Source of the DNA: a bacterium
GTDB taxonomy: Bacteria; Krumholzibacteriota; Krumholzibacteriia; JACNKJ01
Direction of reading: 5' to 3'
Length of the DNA: 64,000 nt
NCBI GenBank assembly: GCA_024231955.1
Contig: JAAEPZ010001024.1
Location: 124,001 to 188,000, forward strand
Shown here in pieces: positions 17,190 to 24,628 of the stretch (within the stretch, counting starts at the first letter, position 1; the number at the start of each line of letters is the position of its first letter). The position numbers and the translations under genes were made by a program. The notes beneath the pieces are model-generated. The model saw only the letters and a program-made list of their open reading frames with translations, was not told where the DNA came from and ran no database searches.

Positions 17190-17420
17190 ATGAAGATCCA
17201 GATACTGGGCACCGGTTGCCTGAAGTGCAACCAGCTTGAGAAGAATGCCAGAGACGCGATCAGCCAACTCGGACTCGACTGCGAGATTGAGAAGATCAGC
17301 GACATCAACGAGATCATCGGTTTCGGCGTCATGATGACACCGGGTTTCGTCGTGGACGGCAACGTGAAGTCCTCCGGCAAGCTGCTCTCGGTCGCTGAGA
17401 TCAAGGAGCTGCTGCAATGA
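17190..17420 (+). CDS. Small thioredoxin-like protein (redox-active disulfide protein 2 type)
   Basis: 76 residues with the glutaredoxin-like fold and an early active site Gly-Cys10-Leu-Lys-Cys13, then MMTPGFVVDG containing the conserved cis-Pro. Small TM0996/MTH895-like thioredoxins of this length often accompany DUF318 permeases. It starts 12 bp after the permease, behind GGAGAGG, and overlaps the next gene by 4 bp. It is probably cytoplasmic and may pass electrons to, or deliver a thiol-bound metalloid to, the permease; that role is inferred. Confidence 0.9.
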   Translation: MKIQILGTGCLKCNQLEKNARDAISQLGLDCEIEKISDINEIIGFGVMMTPGFVVDGNVKSSGKLLSVAEIKELLQ

Positions 17421-17842
17421 CTGGACAACAGCGCATTGTCGCCCTGCTGGTTCTGGTCATCGCCATAGTGGTGGTTCTGGGGGCGCGTCATAAACGATTG
17501 AACGTCGATGATGTGGATGTGCCTATCGCAAACCTGACGCTGCCGCGGTTGGTCGATCTCGGTTCGACGACCTGCACCCAGTGCAAGAAGATGTTCCCCG
17601 TCCTCGATGAGCTGAAGGTCGCGTACGCGGACAAGCTGCAGGTGGAGTTCATCGACGTCAAAGTGGATCGAGAGGCGAGCAAGGCCTACAACATCAGGGT
17701 GATTCCGACGCAGATCTTCTTCGCCGCCGATGGTCGGGAACTCTACCGTCATGAGGGGTTCATCTCCCGGACGGACATACTCGCCAAGTGGAGTGAACTG
17801 GGGCTCGAATTGCCCGCACCCACGGATGGTGACGGCAGATGA
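17417..17842 (+). CDS. Membrane-anchored thioredoxin-family protein
   Basis: 141 residues. One N-terminal helix (residues 7-23, IVALLVLVIAIVVVLGA) anchors a thioredoxin domain with active site Cys53-Thr-Gln-Cys56 and cis-Pro in VIPTQIFF. The N-in anchor would place the domain in the periplasm. It overlaps both neighbours by 4 bp. Electrons would be supplied by the CcdA-like protein encoded next, giving a trans-membrane thiol relay. Confidence 0.9.
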   Translation: MTGQQRIVALLVLVIAIVVVLGARHKRLNVDDVDVPIANLTLPRLVDLGSTTCTQCKKMFPVLDELKVAYADKLQVEFIDVKVDREASKAYNIRVIPTQIFFAADGRELYRHEGFISRTDILAKWSELGLELPAPTDGDGR

Positions 17843-18537
17843 CCGACCTCTTCTCCCAACTGGCGCACGCGGTGAGCGGCGCACCCGGCCCGGCATTGGC
17901 CGCCGCATTCGTCTGGGGGATACTCAGCATCCTGCTCAGCCCCTGTCACCTGGCGAGTCTGCCGCTGATCGTCGCCTTCATCGGCGGACAGGGACGGATC
18001 GGTTCACGGCGCGCGCTGGGGCTCGCCACTCTGTTCGCCGGCGGTACGCTGGTATCCATCGCGATCATCGGTCTGGCCACGGCCATGGCGGGACGGATGC
18101 TCGGCGATGTCGGGAAATGGGGCAACTGGTTCGTTGCGGCGATCTTCTTCGTCGTCGGTCTGCATCTGCTGGATATCATCCCGAACCCCTGGTCCGGACC
18201 GGGAGAGGTGAAGATGAAACGGCGCGGCCCCCTCGCGGCGCTGCTGCTCGGCCTGATATTCGGCATAGCGCTCGGACCCTGCACCTTCGCCTTCATGGCC
18301 CCGGTGCTGGCCGTCACCTTCGGCATGAGCGCGTCCAGTCCCGCCTGGGGTGCGCTGCTGCTCACGGCCTACGGTCTCGGGCACTCCTCGGTGATCATAT
18401 TGGCCGGTGCCTTCGCCGAAAACGTGCAACGCTACCTCGACTGGAACGAGCGCTCTCGCGGTGCCGTGATTATGCGCAAGGTCTGCGGTCTGCTGGTGAT
18501 TGCAGGCGGATTGTACCTGCTCTACATCGCCGCGTGA
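17839..18537 (+). CDS. CcdA/DsbD-type thiol:disulfide transmembrane electron carrier
   Basis: 232 residues, six predicted helices. The two conserved redox cysteines are Cys36 in SPCHLASLP and Cys148 in LGPCTFAFMAP, the CcdA hallmark. It moves reducing equivalents from cytoplasmic thioredoxin to periplasmic thiol proteins, here presumably the membrane-anchored thioredoxin just upstream. It is the last gene of the arsR operon (4-bp overlap). Absence of cytochrome c maturation genes nearby favours a dedicated role in metalloid handling. Confidence 0.9.
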   Translation: MTDLFSQLAHAVSGAPGPALAAAFVWGILSILLSPCHLASLPLIVAFIGGQGRIGSRRALGLATLFAGGTLVSIAIIGLATAMAGRMLGDVGKWGNWFVAAIFFVVGLHLLDIIPNPWSGPGEVKMKRRGPLAALLLGLIFGIALGPCTFAFMAPVLAVTFGMSASSPAWGALLLTAYGLGHSSVIILAGAFAENVQRYLDWNERSRGAVIMRKVCGLLVIAGGLYLLYIAA

Positions 18538-18630
18538 GGCCGGGATACCGGGAAGCATCATTAACCGCCGCAACGCCACACCTCCCCGTCCATCTCCGCA
18601 CCTGATACGTCTCACAGCATCTCAAATACG

Positions 18631-18658
18631 CCGGACTGTAACGGGGCTTACAGTCCGG
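18631..18658. terminator. Perfect 11-bp hairpin after the ccdA gene
   Basis: CCGGACTGTAA (18631-18641), loop CGGGGC, TTACAGTCCGG (18648-18658). No T-tract follows, so it may be a non-canonical terminator or RNA-stabilising hairpin. Confidence 0.45.
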
Positions 18659-18744
18659 CTGACGCATCGCTTTCGTATCTCCCAAAGCCGACTATACTCA
18701 ATCTACAATGCGAATGATATTCCCCGATAAGGAGGTAAGATGAG

Positions 18745-19542
18745 ATGAAACGCGAACGTTTGGCAATTGTGTTGAGCGCTCTGCTGATTGCTCTGACGGT
18801 CTGCCCTGCAGACGCCCAGACACTCGGCGAATGGGGAGATGCCCCGGAGGGCGCATTGTGCTATCCGATCATGGGTGTGATCGGCAACTTCCCGACCTGT
18901 TTGAACGTCCCGACCAACGGATACATCTGGCACAGCCCCGCGACGATCTGGGCGTTCTTCGGCCCCTCGCACGATTTCGAGGTCGAGGGCAACGCGGGAC
19001 TCTGCTCCCTGTTCAACCCCTATGACGCCGACGAATGCTGGCAGGACGGCGATGCCGGTCTGCTCATTCCACCCGCCTACACCATCGTCGGCAACACCGT
19101 GATCCCCTGCGTCCATGACGGTTATCTTGGACCCACCTGCACCACGGCCCTCTGGGGGCCGAACATCGACATCACGGTCACGAACAACATGCCCGTGAAC
19201 GGCTACGTCAACGTGCTGATGGACTGGAATCAGAATGGCTCCTGGGGCGGCAGCTCCAATTGCCCGGGCGCCCCCGCACCCGAACACGTGCTGGTGAACC
19301 TCGTAGTTCCGATGGGTTTCACCGGACCGATCTCGGCGCTGACAACATCAGGCTTCCTGATCGGTCCCCATCCCGGGTTTGTCTGGACCCGCTTCTCGAT
19401 CACCGAACTACCGGTATCCCAGGATTGGGACGGCACGGGTTCTTTCGAGGATGGGGAGACCGAGGACTACCTGCTCCACATCGAGGCCGGAGTGGCAACC
19501 ACCGAAAAAACCTGGGGCTCCGTCAAGAACCTTTATCGCTGA
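18745..19542 (+). CDS. Secreted GEVED-domain protein
   Basis: 265 residues with a clear signal peptide (MKRERLAIVLSALLIALTVCPADA). The C-terminal half matches the GEVED domain: DWNQNGSWGG, then WTRFSITE and FEDGETEDYLLHI. Several cysteines in the first half probably form disulfides. It ends in TEKTWGSVKNLYR after the domain, a short amphipathic tail that might be a sorting or anchoring tag (inference). The start follows GGAGGT with 8-nt spacing; an ATG 5 bases earlier opens only a two-codon frame. Role unknown; GEVED proteins are usually exported surface proteins. Confidence 0.8.
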   Translation: MKRERLAIVLSALLIALTVCPADAQTLGEWGDAPEGALCYPIMGVIGNFPTCLNVPTNGYIWHSPATIWAFFGPSHDFEVEGNAGLCSLFNPYDADECWQDGDAGLLIPPAYTIVGNTVIPCVHDGYLGPTCTTALWGPNIDITVTNNMPVNGYVNVLMDWNQNGSWGGSSNCPGAPAPEHVLVNLVVPMGFTGPISALTTSGFLIGPHPGFVWTRFSITELPVSQDWDGTGSFEDGETEDYLLHIEAGVATTEKTWGSVKNLYR

Positions 19543-19569
19543 CCTGATCAAAGATTGAACCTTCACCCT

Positions 19570-19608
19570 GCACCACCTCCGCCCTTGCGGATGTGGTGCT
19601 TTGCTGTT
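19570..19608 (+). terminator. Rho-independent terminator after the GEVED gene
   Basis: GCACCACCTCCGC (19570-19582), loop CCTT, GCGGATGTGGTGC (19587-19599), one internal mismatch, then TTTGCTGTT. Confidence 0.65.
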
Positions 19609-19757
19609 GCCCGGCCAAAGGCCAGCCAACCCTGATCAAAAGGGACCGATCTCACCGGTTTGACGCTCGCAATACATCCGCAAAACCATTAGACTCGAAT
19701 CCTGCCCGCCTCGGACCCGGAAGATGGTCTCGAACCCCGTCGAAAGCGAGGAGCGCG

Positions 19758-20840
19758 ATGCGCCCGCTTATCACCCTGCTTATCTGTCTACTGGTCACCG
19801 GCGCGACTCATCCGGTCTGTGCCTGCACTTCGTTCAGCATGGAGACGTCCGATGGAGTGTTCTACGCGACCAATCTCGACTTCCCCTGGGGCGACGGCCA
19901 CGTGTTCATCAACAACCGGGGTGTCGCCAAGGAGTGGTTCCTGGAGGGGACGACCGGCGCGACCGCGAAGTGGACCTCCGCGTACGGCAGCGTGACGTTC
20001 AACCTGCTGGGGCGCGAGTACCCCTGGAGCGGCCTGAACGAAGCCGGACTGGTCATCAGCACCATGGAGCTCCTGGCTTCGGAATTCGAAGCGCTCGACG
20101 AGCGCCCCGGCCTGAGCACGCCCACCTGGGTTCAGTACATGCTCGACACCTGCGGCAGCGTAGAGGAGGTCATTGCGGCCAACTCCCTGGTGCGGGTGGA
20201 GGATATCTCCCCCAATCACTACATGGTGGCGGATGCCGCCGGGGACTGTGCCGTCATCGAGTTCAGGCGCGGTGAAGCCGTATGCTATCATGGGGATGAT
20301 CTGCCGGTCAGGGCCCTGGCCAACGCGCCCTACGAATACGGCATCGAATATCTGGAGCGGGGAGCTGTCCCGCCGTTCAATCCGGGGGCGTCGGTGGAGC
20401 GGGTCGCCAAGGCGGTATACAGGATGGAGCGGTTCCGCGACCGTCCCCAAGGATCGGCGGTGGACTTTTCGATGAAGGTGTTGACCGAGGTTGTCGTCGC
20501 ACCCAAGAGATGGTGGACCAACATGTTCAAGGAGCCCTGCACGCGCTGGAGCATGGTGTTCGACATCGCCGAGCGCCGGGTGTACTACCTCACCGTGGAC
20601 AGCAGGCAGGTCAAGCATCTGGATCTCGACAACTTCGATCTCTCCTGCGAATCCCCGATCCGGATGCTGGACATCAACGCCAAGCTGCAGGGGAACGTCG
20701 AGGGCGATTTCACCCCCTACGATCACGACGCCAATCTGATGATCTTCCGCGAGTTCTGCGACAAGTACGACATCGAGGTCTCGAAGGGGGACTCGTCAAA
20801 CCTGGTCGAGTTCTTCGATGGGTTCGATTGCGCCAGATAA
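19758..20840 (+). CDS. Secreted Ntn-hydrolase, choloylglycine hydrolase / linear amide C-N hydrolase family
   Basis: 360 residues from ATG 19758 (GAGG upstream). The signal peptide MRPLITLLICLLVTGATHPVCA should be cleaved to expose Cys23, the N-terminal nucleophile, in the family motif CTSF. Downstream motifs fit the fold: YATNLDFPWGDG, WSGLNEAGLVISTMEL, NHYMVADAAGDCAVIEF. Relatives hydrolyse conjugated bile salts, penicillin V or N-acyl amides; the substrate here is unknown, and export suggests an extracytoplasmic amide. It stands alone. Confidence 0.87.
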   Translation: MRPLITLLICLLVTGATHPVCACTSFSMETSDGVFYATNLDFPWGDGHVFINNRGVAKEWFLEGTTGATAKWTSAYGSVTFNLLGREYPWSGLNEAGLVISTMELLASEFEALDERPGLSTPTWVQYMLDTCGSVEEVIAANSLVRVEDISPNHYMVADAAGDCAVIEFRRGEAVCYHGDDLPVRALANAPYEYGIEYLERGAVPPFNPGASVERVAKAVYRMERFRDRPQGSAVDFSMKVLTEVVVAPKRWWTNMFKEPCTRWSMVFDIAERRVYYLTVDSRQVKHLDLDNFDLSCESPIRMLDINAKLQGNVEGDFTPYDHDANLMIFREFCDKYDIEVSKGDSSNLVEFFDGFDCAR

Positions 20841-20927
20841 CGCGATCACCGCACCCTTTGCGAATCGAACTGCTGTTAGGTGACAACTCGATTGATGATG
20901 CCGCTATCGATACGGAGGTGGAGCAAT

Positions 20928-22634
20928 ATGAGTGACACTGCTGCGGATTCCGACCGGAAACGATATGATGCATTCATCTCCTACAGCCATACTGCGGACA
21001 GTAAGACTGCCGAACGGCTCCAATACGCCCTGCAGAGACTCGCCAAGCCCTGGTATCGACTTCGCGGCATGCGTGTTTTTCGCGACGAAACCGATCTGTC
21101 CGTAGCGCCCGAGGGGTGGCCATCAATTCGTAAAGCTCTGGACGGCTCCCGTTTCTTCCTGCTGCTGGCGTCGAAGGGCGCCGCCGCCTCCGATTGGGTA
21201 TCAAAGGAGGTCGATTACTGGCTTGAGAGCAGATCAGCCAATGAGCTCTTCATCATTCTTACCGACGGAGAGGTGCTTTGGGACAATGAGCGCTCCGACT
21301 TCGATTGGGAGCGGACAACGGCTCTGCCGAAGGATCTGGCCGGAAAATTCGACAGCGAACCATTCTGGGTCGATCTGCGTTGGGCGCAGACTCAACCCAA
21401 TCTGACCCTGCGCAACCCGAAATTCCTGAAGGCCATGGCTAAACTGGCCGCCCCTGTCCGCGGGCTGGAGGTTGACAAACTCGTCAATGACGATCACCGC
21501 CATCACAGGCGTGCGGTACAACTGGCCTACAGTGTCGGTGTCGTGCTGATTATGCTCCTGTCCATCGCCCTCTGGCAGTTCCAGGCTCGTCAGGCCACCG
21601 CGGAGCGCGAACGCGACCAGCGGGTCCTGTCGGCGGTCGCTCGAACATATCAGATGCTCTACCTCAGTCCGCTGCAGGCCGTTGACGAAGCCTACGGCGC
21701 ATTGGAGGTAAAACGGACTCCCGAAGGTGAGGAAGCACTGCGTTCGGCGATGGCGGTCGCCAGACATCGACGTGAGAACTACGCCGAAGAGGCGCAGTTG
21801 TCGGGCGCAGGGGCGGGCTATTTGATGGAGCGATGGCGCGAGGGTGAGGTTTTCACCAAACTTCGCCGCGACGGACGCTATCTGATCGTAGCCAGCGAAC
21901 GGGGCCGGGATGGACCGGATCCGCCCGGAACGGTCTACCTCGTGAGTCTCGATAACCTCCGGACGACGAGGCTTCTGCCGGGTGATGATGCCCGTGGCCG
22001 CCGACTCGAGTACATGGGGTTCAGCACCTCCGGCCGGGAGGTTTTCGTCGCCCGTCAATTCTATCTGGACATATTCGATCTGGACGGAAACCTGAAAAGC
22101 AGCGTGCAACTCGAATATCACGCCAAGCCCACCCACCTTATCGCCGGCATGTTCGGGTCCTGGATTCTGTTCGGTGATACGGTGGGACACGTCATGTTGG
22201 CGGACACGTTGACCTCGACACGCCAACCGCTGGATGGCGGGCGGCACGGCGACGCGACCCTGTTCATCGAGGGCGACAGATCCGGAACCCTCGCCATTGT
22301 CGTCTTCGAGTCGGGTCGAGCGGATCTGGTCGTGCTGAACGACATCGGCACCCCCCTCCAGTTCCCCCTGAAGACCGAGGCCGTAATCTTCGCGGCATTC
22401 AGCCATGCCGCCGGATCGAACCGCTTCCTTACCGCCACCGAAAGCGGTGTAGTCGATGTGTGGGAGATCGTCGGCGATGAGCCGACAGAGGTGTGCTCCT
22501 TCACCCACGGCAGCACACGCATAGGCATCGCCGCGTTTTCGGAGGACGAATCGCGCGTCATCACTCTGAACGATGACGACTCGTTTCAGCTTTGGGACAT
22601 CGGCATCAACGCCCTTGTCGCCAATATGCCCTGA
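20928..22634 (+). CDS. TIR-domain membrane protein with C-terminal beta-propeller-like region
   Basis: 568 residues from ATG 20928, behind GGAGG. Residues ~12-130 form a TIR domain (YDAFISYSHTADSKTAERLQ, MRVFRDETDLS, SRFFLLLASKGAAASDWVSKE, ELFIILTDG) with Glu94 at the position of the catalytic Glu of NAD-cleaving TIRs. One helix lies near residues 203-222 (AYSVGVVLIMLLSIALWQF). The remaining ~340 residues look like WD40-type repeats (VYLVSLDNL, ILFGDTVGHVMLADTLT, VVDVWEIVG, FQLWDIG). Bacterial TIRs of this layout may be NADases or signalling scaffolds in anti-phage or death pathways; no partner gene is adjacent. Confidence 0.85.
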   Translation: MSDTAADSDRKRYDAFISYSHTADSKTAERLQYALQRLAKPWYRLRGMRVFRDETDLSVAPEGWPSIRKALDGSRFFLLLASKGAAASDWVSKEVDYWLESRSANELFIILTDGEVLWDNERSDFDWERTTALPKDLAGKFDSEPFWVDLRWAQTQPNLTLRNPKFLKAMAKLAAPVRGLEVDKLVNDDHRHHRRAVQLAYSVGVVLIMLLSIALWQFQARQATAERERDQRVLSAVARTYQMLYLSPLQAVDEAYGALEVKRTPEGEEALRSAMAVARHRRENYAEEAQLSGAGAGYLMERWREGEVFTKLRRDGRYLIVASERGRDGPDPPGTVYLVSLDNLRTTRLLPGDDARGRRLEYMGFSTSGREVFVARQFYLDIFDLDGNLKSSVQLEYHAKPTHLIAGMFGSWILFGDTVGHVMLADTLTSTRQPLDGGRHGDATLFIEGDRSGTLAIVVFESGRADLVVLNDIGTPLQFPLKTEAVIFAAFSHAAGSNRFLTATESGVVDVWEIVGDEPTEVCSFTHGSTRIGIAAFSEDESRVITLNDDDSFQLWDIGINALVANMP

Positions 22635-22841
22635 TGCAGAGTAAGCAGCCGGGGATTCGAGACGGTATGGTTGACTTTGTGCGATGAGCACCCAAACACG
22701 CCCGTCGTCACGTTAGTCAGATCCGTTGTCCACCTCTGATCCGGATACATGGCGGCATCGTACCGAGATTTTCCCCTACAATCCCCTCTCCCCTCTGGCG
22801 CCGAGTGCCCCCGCAGGGCATTATGTGGAGCAGGAGGTTCC

Positions 22842-23987
22842 GTGTACGAATACCAGAAATATGGCCGCTACTTCGCCCAGTGCGCTCACGCGATGGAGGA
22901 ACTGGTCGCCGACGAACTTGTCGAGCTGGGTGCGACCAAGCCCGTCCCCAAGTATCGTGGAGTCTACTTCGAGGCGGACCCCGAGGCGTTTTACCGGATC
23001 AATTACCGCTCCCGACTGGTCAATCGCATCCTGGCGCCGATAATCACCTTTCAGTGCCATTCCGACCGTTACCTTTACAAGACCGCCGGCAAGATCGACT
23101 GGAGCGAGTTCCTGGGGGTCGATCAGTCGCTGGTCATCAACGCCAACGCCTCCGACAGCAACGTCAACCACTCCCAGTACGCGACGCAGCGGCTCAAGGA
23201 CGCCATCGTCGACCAGTTCCGCGAGAGGACCGGCAAGCGCCCCAGCATCGACAGGCTCAACGCCGACGTGTGGCTCAACCTGAGCATCCACAAGAACCGG
23301 GCGATCATCAGTCTCGACGCCTCCGGCGGCTCGCTGCACAGGCGGGGCTACCGCCTCGATGCCCGCGAAGCGCCGCTGCAGGAGACCCTGGGCGCGGCGA
23401 TAATCCGGCTGTCGGGCTGGCGCGGCGAGACGCCGCTGGTCGATCCCATGTGCGGATCGGGCACGCTCCTCGCCGAGGCTCTCCTCGCTGCGGGCAACGT
23501 GCCGGCCTCCTGGCTGCGCATGGCCGACAAGACGCCGGTCGCCACCCTCCCCGACTTCGACGCCGGACTCTGGCAGAGGATCAAGGACGAAGCCGCCGCC
23601 GAGATCAAACCGCTCCCGACGGATCTCGTCTCGGGCAGTGACCTCAGCACCCAGGCCCTCGACGCCGCGCGCGCCAACCTGGCCCGGCTGCCGGGTTCGC
23701 CGAAACCGAAACTGACGCGGCAGGATTTCCGGACGATCAAGAGCCTGGAGAATGTGACGATCATCACCAATCCCCCCTACGGCCGCCGGATCGGCGACAA
23801 GGGGGAGATTGTGAAGCTCTACCGCGAGTTCGGCGACTTCCTCAAGCAGCGCTGCACCAACTCCACCGCCTGGATCCTCTGCGGCGACATGGAGCTGGTC
23901 AAGTCCATCGGCCTGCGCACCAAGCAGCGGATCCCACTCTACAACGGTCAGCTCGAATGCCGCCTGGTCGAGGTGCCGGTCTACTGA
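22842..23987 (+). CDS. rlmL: THUMP-domain class I SAM-dependent RNA methyltransferase, RlmL-like
   Basis: 381 residues from GTG 22842, selected for AGGAGG 6 nt upstream. The order THUMP (residues ~1-165), then Rossmann methyltransferase matches the N-terminal half of Escherichia coli RlmL, which makes m2G2445 in 23S rRNA. Visible motifs: YATQRLKDAIVDQF, SLDASGGSLHRRGYR, PLVDPMCGSGTLLAEA (SAM motif I) and NPPYGRRIG (catalytic NPPY). The RlmK half of the fused enterobacterial enzyme is absent. Related TrmN/YpsC-type enzymes have the same architecture, so the exact target base is inferred. Confidence 0.88.
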   Translation: MYEYQKYGRYFAQCAHAMEELVADELVELGATKPVPKYRGVYFEADPEAFYRINYRSRLVNRILAPIITFQCHSDRYLYKTAGKIDWSEFLGVDQSLVINANASDSNVNHSQYATQRLKDAIVDQFRERTGKRPSIDRLNADVWLNLSIHKNRAIISLDASGGSLHRRGYRLDAREAPLQETLGAAIIRLSGWRGETPLVDPMCGSGTLLAEALLAAGNVPASWLRMADKTPVATLPDFDAGLWQRIKDEAAAEIKPLPTDLVSGSDLSTQALDAARANLARLPGSPKPKLTRQDFRTIKSLENVTIITNPPYGRRIGDKGEIVKLYREFGDFLKQRCTNSTAWILCGDMELVKSIGLRTKQRIPLYNGQLECRLVEVPVY

Positions 23988-24147
23988 TCGGTCCGACGCT
24001 CACTCTTTTACTTGCAGAATTTCGAAATTGAGATCAGAATCGACGGTCCGGGTGAGCAAACCGGGGACGTCACTTATGATTGCGTCAAGACTCACCAATC
24101 CAGACGGACCGGCGGAGAGCGGAAGGCTTCACCGCAACACCGGCGAG

Positions 24148-24624
24148 ATGCGCCGCAAACCCCGCGGCTTCACTCTGATTGAACTCGCTATCGTTCTGAT
24201 GCTGATGATCATCATCCTTGCCGGGAGCTTCCTGGCGATCCAGGGATACCTCACCCGCACCATGATAGCCCGGGCCGTTACCGAGATCAGGATGGTCGAG
24301 AAGGAGATCATCCTCTTTCAGGCCTCCTGCGGAGAGTATCCCTCCTCGCTGGAGGAGATTGATCGGCAGAACCTGCTCGATCCCTGGGGCGTCCCCTATG
24401 TCTACACCCGCATCCTGGGCGGTCTCGCCGCAGCGGCGATGAACGACGGAGATGTCCCCTGCCGCTTCGGCCCCGACAACAACCCGCTCAACACCGACTT
24501 CGACCTGTTCAGCTGCGGCAAGGATGCCGCGTCTTCCCGATCCATCGCCGCGCGGAGCAGCCGCGACGATGTCATCCGCGCCCGCAACGGCCTCTTCATC
24601 GGCCTGGCCGCCAATTTCAGGTAG
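24148..24624 (+). CDS. Type IV pilin/pseudopilin-like protein
   Basis: 158 residues from ATG 24148. The type III signal is canonical: basic leader MRRKPRG, cleavage before Phe, then FTLIELAIVLMLMIIILAG with Glu5 of the mature protein. The C-terminal domain is short and GspG-like (ILFQASCGEYPSSLEEIDR, LLDPWGVPYVYTRI). It lies 9 kb from the main pilus cluster and converges with hypD (4 bp between stops). It could be a minor pseudopilin of that machine. Alternative in-frame ATGs upstream would give an unusually long leader. Confidence 0.85.
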   Translation: MRRKPRGFTLIELAIVLMLMIIILAGSFLAIQGYLTRTMIARAVTEIRMVEKEIILFQASCGEYPSSLEEIDRQNLLDPWGVPYVYTRILGGLAAAAMNDGDVPCRFGPDNNPLNTDFDLFSCGKDAASSRSIAARSSRDDVIRARNGLFIGLAANFR

Positions 24625-24628
24625 CCGG

